Assembly: GCF_036323735.1 (NCBI RefSeq)
Contig: NC_086026.1
Location: 52,118,539 to 52,182,538, forward strand
Source of the DNA: Rattus norvegicus
Taxonomy: Eukaryota; Chordata; Mammalia; Rodentia; Muridae
Length of the DNA stretch: 64,000 bases
Direction of reading: 5' to 3'
The translations under genes and the position numbers were made by a program. Shown here piece by piece: positions 22,460 to 32,239 of the stretch (within the stretch, counting starts at the first letter, position 1; each line of letters starts with the position of its first letter). Under the pieces are notes generated by a model. The model saw nothing but the letters and a program-made list of their open reading frames with translations. It searched no databases and had not been told where the DNA came from.

Positions 22460-22991
22460 TGTAGTTACAGTTTTTAATTACTGTAAAGAGACACCACGAT
22501 TACAATTCCTCTTAAAAATAAAAACATTTAATTGGGGCTGGCTTACAGCTCAGAGGTTTAATCCATTGTCAGCATGGCGGGAAGCATGGCAGCACACAGG
22601 CAGACATGGTGCAGGAGAAGCTGAAAGACCTACATCCTGATAGGCAGGCAGCAGGAAGAGAGAGTGACACTAGGCCTGGCTTGAGCTTCTAAGACCTCAA
22701 AGCCTATTCCCCAGTGACACACTTCCTCCAACAAAACCACACCTACTCCAACAAGGCCACACCTACTCCAACAAGGCCACACCTACTCCAACAAGGCCAC
22801 ACCTATTCCAACAAGGGCACACCTACTCCAACAAGGCCACACCTACTCCAACAAGGCCATACCTACTCCAACAAGGCAATACCTATTCCAATAAGGCCTT
22901 ATCTACTCCAAAAAGGCCACACATCCTAATCCTTTCAAATAATGCCACTCCCTATGAGCTTATGGGGGACATCTTCATTCAAACTACCACA
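22460..22991 (-). mobile_element. MaLR (MT-like) solo LTR with expanded minisatellite
   Basis: 'tgtagttacagtttttaatt', 'ctgtaaagagacaccacgat', 'aacatttaattggggctggc', 'gcagacatggtgcaggagaa' and the end 'catcttcattcaaactacca' are a reverse copy of the LTR family also present at 39580-39960 (reverse) and 54257-54579 (forward). It is longer than its relatives because of a 20-bp tandem array at 22721-22920. Confidence 0.85.
22721..22920. repeat. 20-bp minisatellite, 10 units, inside LTR
   Basis: Ten head-to-tail copies of a unit like 'acctactccaacaaggccac', exactly 20 bp each and in register. The outer units are most diverged, for example the first (22721) and the last three (22861-22920). Directly adjacent identical units without spacers exclude CRISPR. 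Confidence 0.97.
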
Positions 22992-23129
22992 AGTGGTAAG
23001 GCTCTGGAAAAGACTGGCACAGTCCCAAGAGACCACAGCAGCCACGATTCTCAGGGCACTGCTGGTCACTTTCCTCCCTATATTATCAGAACCATCATCT
23101 GTGTCTCTATTGAAACGGAAGCTCACCTT

Positions 23130-23306
23130 TCCAGCTAGGCTGCCTGGCTAGCGAGGTAGCTCCCAGAATCCACTCGTCTCTGACCCTCCCAGTGCTGGAG
23201 TTACAGGTGGGCATAGGCATGCCCAGAGTGCATTTTACATGGATGCTGAGGGTCCTCAGGCTTGGGAAGCAAGCTCTCTTACTGACTGAGCCATCTCCAC
23301 AGCCTA
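23130..23306 (-). repeat. B4-type SINE
   Basis: 'aggctgcctggctagcgagg', 'ctgaccctcccagtgctgga', 'gttacaggtgggcataggca' and 'cttactgactgagccatctc' match B4 in reverse, with the tRNA/ID-like head at the right end. Confidence 0.85.
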
Positions 23307-23488
23307 GAACCACCACCTTCTAAGACCCTCCTCTGCTCTGTGCTAGGAAATGTACTCGATATCCACACACACACACATTGTTTCTAATCACATTTGAGTG
23401 TGTGCACTCAGGGTGCAAGTGATCCTGACAAAAGTGACACATCGGATATGATTCCTGCATCATGCATGAAGCTGTGAGGGCCTATAGC

Positions 23489-23680
23489 ATTGGCCCTCAA
23501 CCTGCGGGCCACCCACTGTATATCAGATATCCTACATACCAGACATCTACATTAGGATTCATAACAGTAGCAAAATCACAGCCACAAAGTAACAACAAAA
23601 TAATCTATGGTTGGAGGTCACCACAACATGAGAAGCTGTGTAAAGGGTTGCACCATTAGGAAGGTCGAAAGCCACTGGCC
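23489..23680. mobile_element. hAT-Charlie non-autonomous element (URR1-like)
   Basis: The left end 'ttggccctcaacctgcgggc' and right end 'ggaaggtcgaaagccactgg' are decayed inverted ends of the CAGTGGTTCTCAACC type. The middle has 'ggattcataacagtagcaaa', 'cagccacaaagtaacaacaa' and 'ggttggaggtcaccacaaca'. This is a rodent hAT MITE. The name URR1 is from memory. Confidence 0.8.
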
Positions 23681-24538
23681 TAGAGAGTTAGAATGAAGAT
23701 TTGAATCTGACCACACTTTATCTGTTCTTCCACACTTTGGAACTCTTGGGGTGAAGTCCTCTGCGACAACCTGGATACCTGAGTCCAGGAAGCCACTAAG
23801 TCAAGGAGCCATGGTCCTGAAGTCCCAGCACCCCAATCTGAGGGCTAAGAAGGAGCAAATATGAGTGAGCCACTCCTGGCTCAACTTCTGGCTGTCAGTA
23901 CAAACCCTGCCATTCCCTGGCCCCAGTTTCAATGACAATGACCAGATTTAGACCTGATGCTTTTTTCAGATTCTTCCTACTGTGATGGGCTGAGACCTTG
24001 AGGTTCACAGACATGAAGCTAGAGTCAGACAGACAAATGTCCCAGCATCAGTGAACTTAGCCTAGGCCTATGACATAAGCACAGTTATCTCAAGGATACC
24101 TAGGCAGGGAGAAGACTTGACCAGTGCCCACGGGCAAATCCTGAGCCTTTCTCCAGAGTCCCCTGAAGCTCAAGGTCCTACAGTGTGCCTGCCCTCCCCA
24201 TTCTCCCTTCACCCCCTCCAGCCCCAGTCATTGATAAAGACCCAGAACCACAGAATACAGGGAACATGTCACAGTATCTTCTGGGCATGGTGGTTCTGGT
24301 TGACCATGTGCCCGCCCTCCTGACTCCTGATTCTTCTGCAAGTCACATATATCCCCACTGTGCTCTCTCTCTCCTCCATCTTGCCCAGATAGGTGAACAC
24401 ACATTCTCCATCGGGGACCACAGTGCCAGAAAACTGTTCCTCCACTGCCTTCTGCCTGCCACACACACACAGCCCCACCACATGCTCCTGGGTTGGCAAC
24501 CAGGCGCCTGCACACAAGAAACAAAGAATCTTGTCTCG
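23681..24538. other. Unique DNA, nothing recognised
   Basis: Several overlapping open frames of 66-129 codons at 24117-24605 on both strands show no known domain. No repeat is recognised. Confidence 0.4.
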
Positions 24539-24539
24539 G

Positions 24540-24835
24540 AGCGAGTGTATTTTGTCTTCATTACGCCACTGTGAAGGTGTTAATATACAACTTACAACAT
24601 ATTAATCACCCCTCTAACTTCCAAATGCTAAATGCATCATTAACATTCATGTTTTCTTCAATTACATAGCCATTCTGGGGGAGGGGAGAAAGTTCCATAC
24701 TAATTCCATCTCCTTTGAAAGATTCCAGAATCATAAAAGGCAAACCTGGGCCCCCGCTACTATTATACAAGGGGAAATTCCTGCTCTGGGCACCCAGTGG
24801 GGCCACCTGATTCTATTGAGTCATCAAAATAGAAC
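24540..24835. promoter_or_regulatory. Candidate conserved non-coding island
   Basis: AT-rich, repeat-free DNA with 'cttcattacgcc', 'gtgttaatatac', 'catattaatcacc', 'gcatcattaacattc', 'caattacatag' and 'ctattgagtcatc' (an AP-1-like TGAGTCA, 24819-24825). Regulatory role is inferred from motif density only. Confidence 0.33.
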
Positions 24836-24934
24836 CGGAAGCCAAGGGTGGGAGAGAAGACTGGTGGGAGGAGAGGGGAGCCGTGCTAAGGAGGTGCTGC
24901 ATTCATGCTAATGGGTGTACCTCCTTCATCGTGA

Positions 24935-25010
24935 AGAGTCTATGCTTCAGAGAGGGTACGTGACTTGCCCCAAATCACAAAGCTGTTTGGTGGAAGTAGA
25001 AAAGAGAGGA
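24935..25010 (-). repeat. MIR core fragment
   Basis: 'cttcagagagggtacgtgac' followed by 'ttgccccaaatcacaaagct' is the reverse MIR core ('cagagaggttaagtaacttgcccaaggtcacacagct'). Confidence 0.6.
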
Positions 25011-25299
25011 AACTGACCAGAGAAGAGGGGCAGGCATACAGTAGAATGCCAGAATACAGAGCAAGAACCATGTGAAGCGTGGGGAGAAAAGGGCAAGGAC
25101 AGGTACACACGGACTCAGAAAGACGGACCCATCTCAGGCCCGTGTAAGCTTCAAGCTATCTTGAACTTCACCCCAACTGTCCTGACCAAGATCTCTTAGC
25201 AGGGAGCCTAGACAGGGGATAAACATGACTGGAGGCAGGGAGCAGGATCTGGAGCAGCCAAGAGCACTCAAAGGTTGGCCCTCCACCCCAGGCTTCTAA

Positions 25300-25515
25300 A
25301 TGCAGCCAGACTAAATATGACACACAATTAAAATGTCATTACCTCGCAATTGGGCCGTCCAAACTTCACTAGGAATTTGTCACAGATGCTTGTGGCTACA
25401 AAATCAATCTGCTATTGTACTTCAGCAAATCAGATTCAATAATCCCCCTGCCAGTGGGCTGCAGCGTGGCCCGAAATTGAAGAAGAAAGAAACGAAAAAG
25501 CTCCTGCTGGCAGGT
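25300..25515. promoter_or_regulatory. Candidate conserved non-coding island
   Basis: Repeat-free sequence with 'cacaattaaaatgtcattac', 'cgcaattggg', 'aaatcaatctgctattgtac' and 'gattcaataatcc'. It combines ATTA, ATTGT and ATCAAT-type words. No reading frame of note. Confidence 0.3.
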
Positions 25516-25910
25516 CACTTCCTTGTCCACAGGCTACCAGCCAGCCAGGCTCTCCAACCTTGAGATGGGAGCATCCAAGGTCAGCACACACTGGGGCTTC
25601 CAGAGGGCTAAGGCTGGGGACTCAGGGCAGGGCCAATGGCAACGGGACCAGCTTCTGTGTACACCTCCTGGGTCTAGGAAGACACTGGTCTTAGTGGGTG
25701 TCAGGAGCACTGCCAAATTCCCTCTAGGTGCCTCACCACTGTGCAGAACTTCCTGACCTTCATAACTTAGGCAGTAGCTCCTTTCTTCACAACAAGGAGT
25801 AAGTTCTAGAATCTCAGCAAGCGTCATGACCAAGGTCACTCCTTAGAAGGAGGAAGGGCAGCCTAGTGTGTGACTTTGTACAACATTTATCCTGGAAAGT
25901 GCGCGCACAA

Positions 25911-25912
<2 letters not shown>

Positions 25913-25958
<46 letters not shown>
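25913..25958. repeat. (CA)n microsatellite
   Basis: A pure CA run of about 22 units, flanked by GCGCAC/ATACAC variants on the left and GGGGCACACATG on the right. Confidence 0.97.
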
Positions 25959-25959
<1 letters not shown>

Positions 25960-26820
25960 GGCACACATGCACGGACATACACATTCAAACTCAGGACCTA
26001 GAACGTATAGACTCCCAGAAGTGTGCCAGGTAGGGCTGGCCCTAGAGACCTATCATGTACCCCCTTAGCCTGGTGGCTTTGAGCCCTAACTAGCTAATTC
26101 CCTTAACCTGCCTACTAGCTGTCTCCTTTGCTAAGCCCATTGCTGCATTATGGGCTGGAAGCATGCTGTAGTAGTTTTCTCTCTTGCTCCCCTATCCTCA
26201 GCTTCTTCCTTACTCTGACCTTGCACATCCATTCCAGAAAGAAGCTTCTAGAATCCCACTTTGACCTTGATCCTCCATACTCCGAAACCTCCTGCAGCTG
26301 CCTTTGGGCCCCAGGCCCCACCCCCAACACTTGGAGAAAACTACTCCTCTCAAATCCCCTGTCAGTTGCCCCTTGTGAGGCACAGACTATTCCTACTGAA
26401 GTGACTCCTCTCAGAACTTCCTCTGTGCCACCTCTTCCCTCCCCTGGACTGTCCCTGGTGACTGGCATGTACTTGGTTGTAGTTTGCCTTCTAGCTCTCT
26501 GGTTATTCATCAGTTGGCTTCTTGGGTTGCTTCCTCAGCTCTGTCCATGAAAGTCTGCGTTTCCCAGCTCTTTTCCTGCCACGTGCCTTCCGCCCTTCTG
26601 AGGACTGTGATTGTCGTCATCTGAGCCCACAGTCTTGGCTGCCTCTCTACCCACGTGAGTCTCCGATCTCACACCCACGCTCTTCTCCTGGATTCTAGAT
26701 CTCATCTACTACCCTTTACCACTCAAATCCTGTTGCTCAACCAGCCACACTGCCCCTGCCTCTGTCTTACCTGCCCACAGCCACGCTCGCCTGTACAGTG
26801 CTGCCTCCATGCCTAAGAGG
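25960..26820. other. Pyrimidine-rich DNA, possibly decayed L2
   Basis: The composition (C/T-rich, 'ctccttcc'-type words) resembles the body of an L2 and leads directly into the recognisable L2 at 26820. A 140-codon open frame (26128-26550) has a leucine-rich C-terminus but no known domain. I do not call it a gene. Confidence 0.35.
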
Positions 26821-27265
26821 CCAAACTGTAGAGTACAGTCAAAAGTCCTTTATGCTGTGGCTTCTAGAACGATACATGCCTGGCCCTTGCCTCCTTCCCT
26901 GACTTAACTTCCTCCAGGACCCTCCGTGAGTCCTTTGATCACCGCCATTCCAAGCCTCTCCGGCTTAGAAATGGGTCCTGTATCCCCTGCTCTCCTGCCA
27001 CACTATGGCTGCCTGGCTCTCCATGCCTTCTGCCTACGCATACTCTAGATAGCCCCTGGCTCAATGAAGAGTTGGGTCCTTCTGTAATGTCTTCCCAACT
27101 GCCTGTTGGTCTTCATCCTCACCATCTGGGGATTCAGCCTATTTCCTCTTTTGTGAGAAGGGTAACGGGGGATAGATAAGGCAATGACTCTTCATCTTAA
27201 AGTCCTCAGTGCCTAGCTTGGTACCTGACCCCTTAGTAAGTGCTCATTAAACAATAAGCGTGTGG
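26820..27265 (+). repeat. L2 LINE 3' region
   Basis: 'gtcaaaagtcctttatgctg', 'cctggcccttgcctccttcc', 'cttcccaactgcctg' and 'agtgcctagcttggtacctg' with 'agtaagtgctcattaaacaa' follow the L2 ORF2 tail and 3' UTR in order. Only non-coding remains of the reverse transcriptase-bearing element persist. Confidence 0.65.
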
Positions 27266-27267
27266 GG

Positions 27268-28270
27268 GCAGAAAGGGTGGGAAGAGAGGATTATGACCTG
27301 ACCTACAGGAAACCAACCAAGCCCTTCCCCTAAAGCTCAGCGACCTGCCTGGTTACTGTCTGGCAGAGACCTTTTCCTTCCTCAAATGTTTACAGTACTA
27401 TGTAAATAACTTGCCCAGAATGATGTATGTGGCCTTTCTGCCCTGGGCCCGCCACGGTCCATGCCAAGTGTGCTGTCAGTGTGGCTGCTCAAGTGAGACA
27501 CTGAGGAATGTGGTCTATGGGGAAGGGTGGGTGAGGATAGACCATAAAACACAGGGTGCAGACAAATCTGGGCCCCTTGCCATGAAAAATGTGAATCTGT
27601 CCTTGACTTCAGTGGCAAACGAGGCGTGAAAACGTATCAAAATGTGATATTCAATATATGGATGTATTTAATATTTTATGACACTGGAAATCAGTTACTG
27701 GAGGTTTGAAGGATAAATCAAGCACCAAGCAGATGAACCTTCAGGCATCTGTCCTGATGTGCGCCTTTCCCCAGGAGGAGAGAAAAAAGGAAGGGCTCCA
27801 CAGGACCCAGCTGTGGAGATTCAATGGGGACAAAGCAATTCCCGGACACATGCTTCACCCGTGCACACCCTCACTCTGACCTTCACATTCTCCCCTCAGC
27901 CCTCACCACGGCCCCCCACATTCCCTAAGGCCATTACTGTCTTGTCTACTTGCAGAGCTCCATTCGCTCTATGAAATCCCACTAGCTCCTGTGAAGCCCA
28001 CTCTAGAAGGTTTCCTTCCATGAGACCACACCCTCACTCACCAGGGCCCAGAGAGAGTAAGTTGCTCAGGGCCTCCCTGTGCCTAGTGAACCTTGGCGTT
28101 CCATCACAAAAAGCCTCCTTTTCACACCTCCCTCCTCGAATCAAGCTAAGTTCTCTGAGGATGAAGACTAGTGATGAGGTCTCCCTCACCTCAGTATCCC
28201 CCAGAGCGAGGCACAAGGAAATCAGAGAGGGATCTCTTACATCTCTTGTACTACAGGCTGAAGGCAAGGA
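27268..28270. other. Unique DNA with a small AT-rich patch
   Basis: An AT-rich block at 27615-27720 ('gtgatattcaatatatggat', 'gtatttaatattttatgaca') may be a short regulatory element. The remainder is unrecognised. The paired open frames at 28020-28274 on both strands have no domain. Confidence 0.35.
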
Positions 28271-28271
28271 C

Positions 28272-28362
28272 TGACTGGGAGTGTTAGATGAAGTTCTCTA
28301 GCTAGACCCTCCCTGGGAGAGCATGTGGAAGACCTTGGGTTCCACCCCAGCACTGAAACTTT
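28272..28362 (+). repeat. Possible ID-like SINE
   Basis: 'gagagcatgtggaagacctt' followed by 'gggttccaccccagcactga' resembles the second half of an ID element ('gcaaggccctgggttcggtccccagcac'). The first half is badly decayed. Confidence 0.4.
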
Positions 28363-28439
28363 CTAGAAAAGCCATGGATTCCAGTGTATGGTGGAGAACC
28401 TACAAGGCCCAAGATCTATGGTTCTCTTGGGTAGCCTGA

Positions 28440-28565
28440 AAGACATTCTGCTATAAGCATTATCTGTCTTGTTCATGAAGGAAATGAGGCTCAGAGAGGT
28501 TTTGTCACAGAACCTAATGCTGCTTTGTGTAGCCTGTGACATTCAAGCAGTAAGGCCAGCCTTGT
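28440..28565 (-). repeat. MIR fragment
   Basis: 'cattatctgtcttgttcatg', 'aaggaaatgaggctcagaga' and 'ggttttgtcacagaacc' follow the reverse MIR core. Confidence 0.5.
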
Positions 28566-28678
28566 TCAGGTGTGTGATCTTCCCACTTTGTGCCATGAAT
28601 GAGTGTTGATTCCATTCCTCATTCAATATGCATTGCAAGTTCAGCAGCCCTCCCCAACAAACACAATATCCAACTACT

Positions 28679-28956
28679 CCAGGGGTCCCCAAACGTGGCT
28701 GATCATCAGTGCCACTTGTAAATGGTTTATATTTGCATCTTCAGGGTCCCACACATGGACACCCCAATTCAGTCTAGACAAGGTCTGGCCATATATGTTG
28801 ACTTCTAGTTTGTTTTTGTTTGTTTGTTGAAACAGGCTTTCTCTGTTTAAACCTAGGCTAGCCCAGAACTTGCTGTGCAAACTCGCTTCTTCTTATTAAC
28901 ACTCCCTCATTATTAATACTGATTCTGATATAAGACAAACCTAGGGACCACTCCCT
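28679..28956. mobile_element. MER5A-like hAT element split by a SINE
   Basis: The left end 'caggggtccccaaacgtggc' with 'gatcatcagtgccacttgta', then 'tttgcatcttcagggtccca', and the right end 'gattctgatataagacaaac' with 'ctagggaccactcc' match the two halves of MER5A. A B1-type SINE at about 28810-28887 lies between them. Confidence 0.65.
28810..28887 (-). repeat. B1-type SINE fragment within MER5A-like element
   Basis: 'gtttgttgaaacaggctttc' and 'ctaggctagcccagaacttg' resemble the reverse B1 'gagacagggtttctctgtgtagcc ... ggctggcctagaactt'. A short TTTG-rich stretch on its left is the reverse poly(A) tail. Confidence 0.6.
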
Positions 28957-28988
28957 GATGCTACACTCTGACCTCTCATCTGGGCTAC

Positions 28989-29095
28989 TTGGTTCTTTGA
29001 GACAAGGTCTGGCTATGTGGCTCAGACTGCCTTTAAACTCTCGTCCCTCTCCTGAGTGCTGGGATTACAGCATGCACCACCACACTGACTTGATC
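28989..29095 (-). repeat. B1-related SINE
   Basis: 'ttctttgagacaaggtctgg', 'ctatgtggctcagactgcct', 'gagtgctgggattacagcat' and 'gcaccaccac' match reverse B1/proto-B1. Confidence 0.85.
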
Positions 29096-29225
29096 CAGAT
29101 CTCAACTGTATTTTCTTTAGCTCTGAGTTACAGGCTAGTGGACACCAAGGTCCCTGTCTGGGAGAGGAGCTCTTTCTGCAAATCACCTCCCCATATCGTC
29201 CCTTTTCTTGTGAAATTCTTTCAAG

Positions 29226-29350
29226 CTGGGCACAGTGCTGCATGCCTGTAATCATAGCACTCAAGAGAAGGAGGTGAGAAGGATCAGAAGTTCAAGATTA
29301 TCCCTGGCTATACGAGAGGTCAACTGTTCCAGACCAGGTCTCAAAGAAAG
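29226..29350 (+). repeat. B1/B4-related SINE
   Basis: 'gctgggcacagtgctgcatg', 'cctgtaatcatagcactcaa' and 'ccagaccaggtctcaaagaa' follow a forward B1-like body. A purine-rich stretch (29350-29405) follows as a degenerated tail. Confidence 0.75.
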
Positions 29351-29775
29351 ATGGGGGACGGAGGAGGAGGAAGAGAAAGAAGTGGGAGGGAGGGAGGGGG
29401 CAAAAATTAATTGTCCAAAGTCCTTCTCTGTCTTTAAGTCACAGTTCCCTCTGCTTGAAGGAACCACCTCCTGTCTTACTATGAGCCCTCAGTTCCGTAC
29501 ACAAGCTCAGTATGGGCTGAAAGCTGCCCGTTCATCTCACTATGTAACCAACTCAGCAACCAGCTTGCCTTCTCTCACCCAGGTGAACGGTGGTACCTTG
29601 AGTTCCGTCTACTGTACGTGTGCTCTAGGGCAGCACCAGCAAGCCATGGCTACCCACCATCTACACTGCGGACCCTGGGGCCCAATTCTACAGGAATGCC
29701 CTGGGCACACATCACACAGAGCACTCAGCATCAAGCCTGGCCTTTACTTAAATGCCAACAGAAGCATCTCTGATT

Positions 29776-30075
29776 GGGGCTCCGGAGATGGCTCAGTCAG
29801 TAAAGCGCTTGCCACACAAGCATGAGGTCCTGAGTTCGATTCCCCAACCCCCTGCTAATTTAAAACAACAAAACAAAACAAAAAAGAGCAGGCCTGGCCT
29901 GGTAGCAAGGACTGATAACCTCAGTGTTTGGAAGGAAGAGTCAAGTAGATCCCTGACCACCCAGCTTAGCCAACTTAAGAAGTTCCAGGCCACAGAGAGG
30001 CTCTCTCAGAAAAAAAACAAGGTAGACAACATGTGAGGAATGGCACTTAAGGTTGACTTTTGGCATGTACATAGA

Positions 30076-30106
<31 letters not shown>

Positions 30107-30112
30107 AACAAA
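29776..30112 (+). repeat. B4 (ID-B1 composite) SINE with (CA)n tail
   Basis: The head 'ccggagatggctcagtcagt' with 'aaagcgcttgccacacaagc' and 'gtcctgagttcgattcccca' is followed by an AACAA-rich linker, a B1-like body, 'aaaaaaaacaaggtagacaa' and a (CA)n/(CAAA)n tail at about 30077-30118. Nearly full length. Confidence 0.9.
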
Positions 30113-30129
30113 CAAAAAATCAAAACAAA

Positions 30130-30984
30130 CAAATGAAAGAAAACCTTTTAGCTATTACTAGTATATCCTGGAGGGTGATTTCCACTCACCTGAAAACCCA
30201 GGAGCCAACCTATCAAAAGGCAAAGGGCTCATTTTCGAACCCACACTCTGTGTTCAACCCATCAGCATGAGTTTCTTTATCTGTGTGACAAGGTCAGTGT
30301 CATGGGAAGTAGATGAAATTGAATTAAATAAGCCAGCCTAGGTGAACATGGCTCAGACGAATCGAAGAGACCTTTAGAAGGGCAGCAGACAGCACGCCCA
30401 TAGGCAACCGCATGTGGGCAAACTGGACCTCGGAAAACAAGCCAGCTAAATTACATACAAAGACCTGGCATGCGGTGTCTACTAATCTCCATGGTGGAAA
30501 GAGCCCAAAACGGCCAATTACAAGCAAGCACCCTGATGTCACTATGCAGCACTGAGGAGAGATGGACAGAAACATGCTCTCAGCCAAAACACCAGCAGTG
30601 CCTCTCAGGTGTGTGACAGGGGGCAGAGTGGGCCCCCGGCATGGCTGGGAATCGGTCATTTCCAAGCAAAAACAAACAAAGCACTTCTGCAGGGGGCACA
30701 TCTGCCAGCAGGTCTCACCCTATCTGCCAGTGATCTCAGCCCCACAGATTCCCTGGGGAAGCCAGTGCCAGCCTTCAAGCCTCCCTTGTCTATTTTCAGG
30801 CCTCAATTGTAAGAGCCAGCATTAAGCACAGTGGCTACATTTTAGTGTCAGGAGGATCCTAACAACAATGTGGTTGGTTTAAAAGGGCAATGGCACCCCT
30901 ATGTCACCATCTCTTCGATCAAGACTAGGGGCTCTGGATTGGATAGCCCTAGGTTCACCAGCCTCTCTGTTAACCATAAGGTTC
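30130..30984. other. Unique DNA, nothing firmly recognised
   Basis: Two CTCF-like cores occur in the same orientation (30615-30628 and 30687-30699). Open frames of 67-125 codons on both strands have no known domain. Confidence 0.4.
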
Positions 30985-31318
30985 GTTCATTCTCTCTCCC
31001 ACGTGTTTGTGCATGCGTGTGTATTAAAGTGTTCTAGCGTATGTGCCATTCAGAGGCATCAGGTACCTTCCTTGGTGGCTGTATGCCTCACTGTCTCATT
31101 GCCTCCTGTCAGGGTCTCTCACACAACTAGAAGCTCATTGCTTTGGCTAGACTGGCTGGCTAGTGAGCTCTCAGGATCTGCCTCTTTCTACCCCCCAATG
31201 CTGGGATCCTACATGTGCACTGCCATGCTTGGCTTTTCATGCAGCTGCAGGGGCTTTGAACTCAGGTTCTCAGGTTTGAGCAAGCACTCAGCCACCCCTG
31301 AGTCACCTGCCCAGACCC
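30985..31318 (-). repeat. B4 SINE
   Basis: 'gtgtttgtgcatgcgtgtgt' (tail), 'gtcagggtctctcacacaac', 'ggctagactggctggctagt', 'gggatcctacatgtgcactg', 'ggctttgaactcaggttctc' and 'gagcaagcactcagccaccc' follow B4 in reverse. The 206-codon plus-strand open frame at 30901-31521 is mostly this SINE and is not a gene. Confidence 0.85.
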
Positions 31319-31319
31319 T

Positions 31320-32188
31320 CACTCTTTTACTTCTCGGAGCCGGTTTACACATCTGTAAAATGGACCACCAATGGTCAACTCAAAAGACTTATGGGAAAAT
31401 CTGTGTGATGCTAAGCCACTGTCTTCCTTTTCAAGTGGGTCCCCATACTGCCAAATATGCATTCCCAGAACCTAATAATCCTGAACTGAACGCTGAGCCT
31501 TCAAGCAGCCTCTGGTACTAATCACATCCTGTATGTTGTTTATTGACTAAGAGACACTGGTTCTAGGCAATGTAAACTATGGCTTCTTATGGCCCCACTT
31601 CTAGTCCGACCCATGCTTCCTAACTGGAGAGACCATGTGACCAGCTACCCCATGCTCTTACCCATCATGCCTTTCTCATGATGACAATATTCCCTTGAAC
31701 TAAAAACCAAAATAAGCCCTTCCTTCCTTCTCTCCTGAGGTTGCTCCTTGTCAGGCATTTGGTCACGCCAATAAGAAAAGCAGCAAACACATCAACCAGC
31801 CTCGTAGAAAGAACAAACCAATGACAAAGGAAGCGAATGGAGGCAAAGCTCAACAGCCCAGCCCTGAAGGTTTCAATCCTCCAAGTCCCGGGTTCAAAGA
31901 CAAGGACAAGCCCCAAGCTCATGGTACCAGAAGACAAACCAGTTTTGCTCTCCACAGCTTTTTAGCGTGAGCGCTGTTCTTTTCCTGTCTTCCACATAAG
32001 CCAGACAAGGAATGCCTAGACATAGGGCTTCACTTTGCTCACCTTTGAGTCTGAGTCAGTTTTACCCCCAAACTCAGCCACGTTTTACTTTCTGCTCCCC
32101 CATAGGCCCACACAGAGGGAGCCTGTTTATTTCTTATTTATTTTGCTATCATTTTGGCCCCTGTATTTCTGGGAGTGAGTCCAACTTT
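31320..32188. other. Unique DNA, nothing recognised
   Basis: No family-level repeat or gene is visible in about 870 bp. Confidence 0.4.

Positions 32189-32189
<1 letters not shown>

Positions 32190-32238
<49 letters not shown>
32190..32238. repeat. (CA)n microsatellite
   Basis: About 24 pure CA units. A short CCCCA-type run follows at about 32300-32325. Confidence 0.97.

Positions 32239-32239
<1 letters not shown>

Noticed and set aside
22721..22920. Regular direct repeats, considered as a CRISPR array
   Set aside because: Units are adjacent without spacers, are part of a MaLR LTR, and the DNA is mammalian.
26128..26550. 140-codon frame with hydrophobic C-terminus, considered as a small membrane protein
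   Set aside because: It lies in C/T-rich DNA leading into an L2 and has no recognisable family or promoter.
29235..29825. 196-codon plus-strand frame
   Set aside because: It starts in one SINE and ends in another, with purine-rich tail sequence between.
30901..31521. 206-codon plus-strand frame
   Set aside because: Most of it is a reverse B4 SINE. Its cysteine-rich look comes from the SINE.
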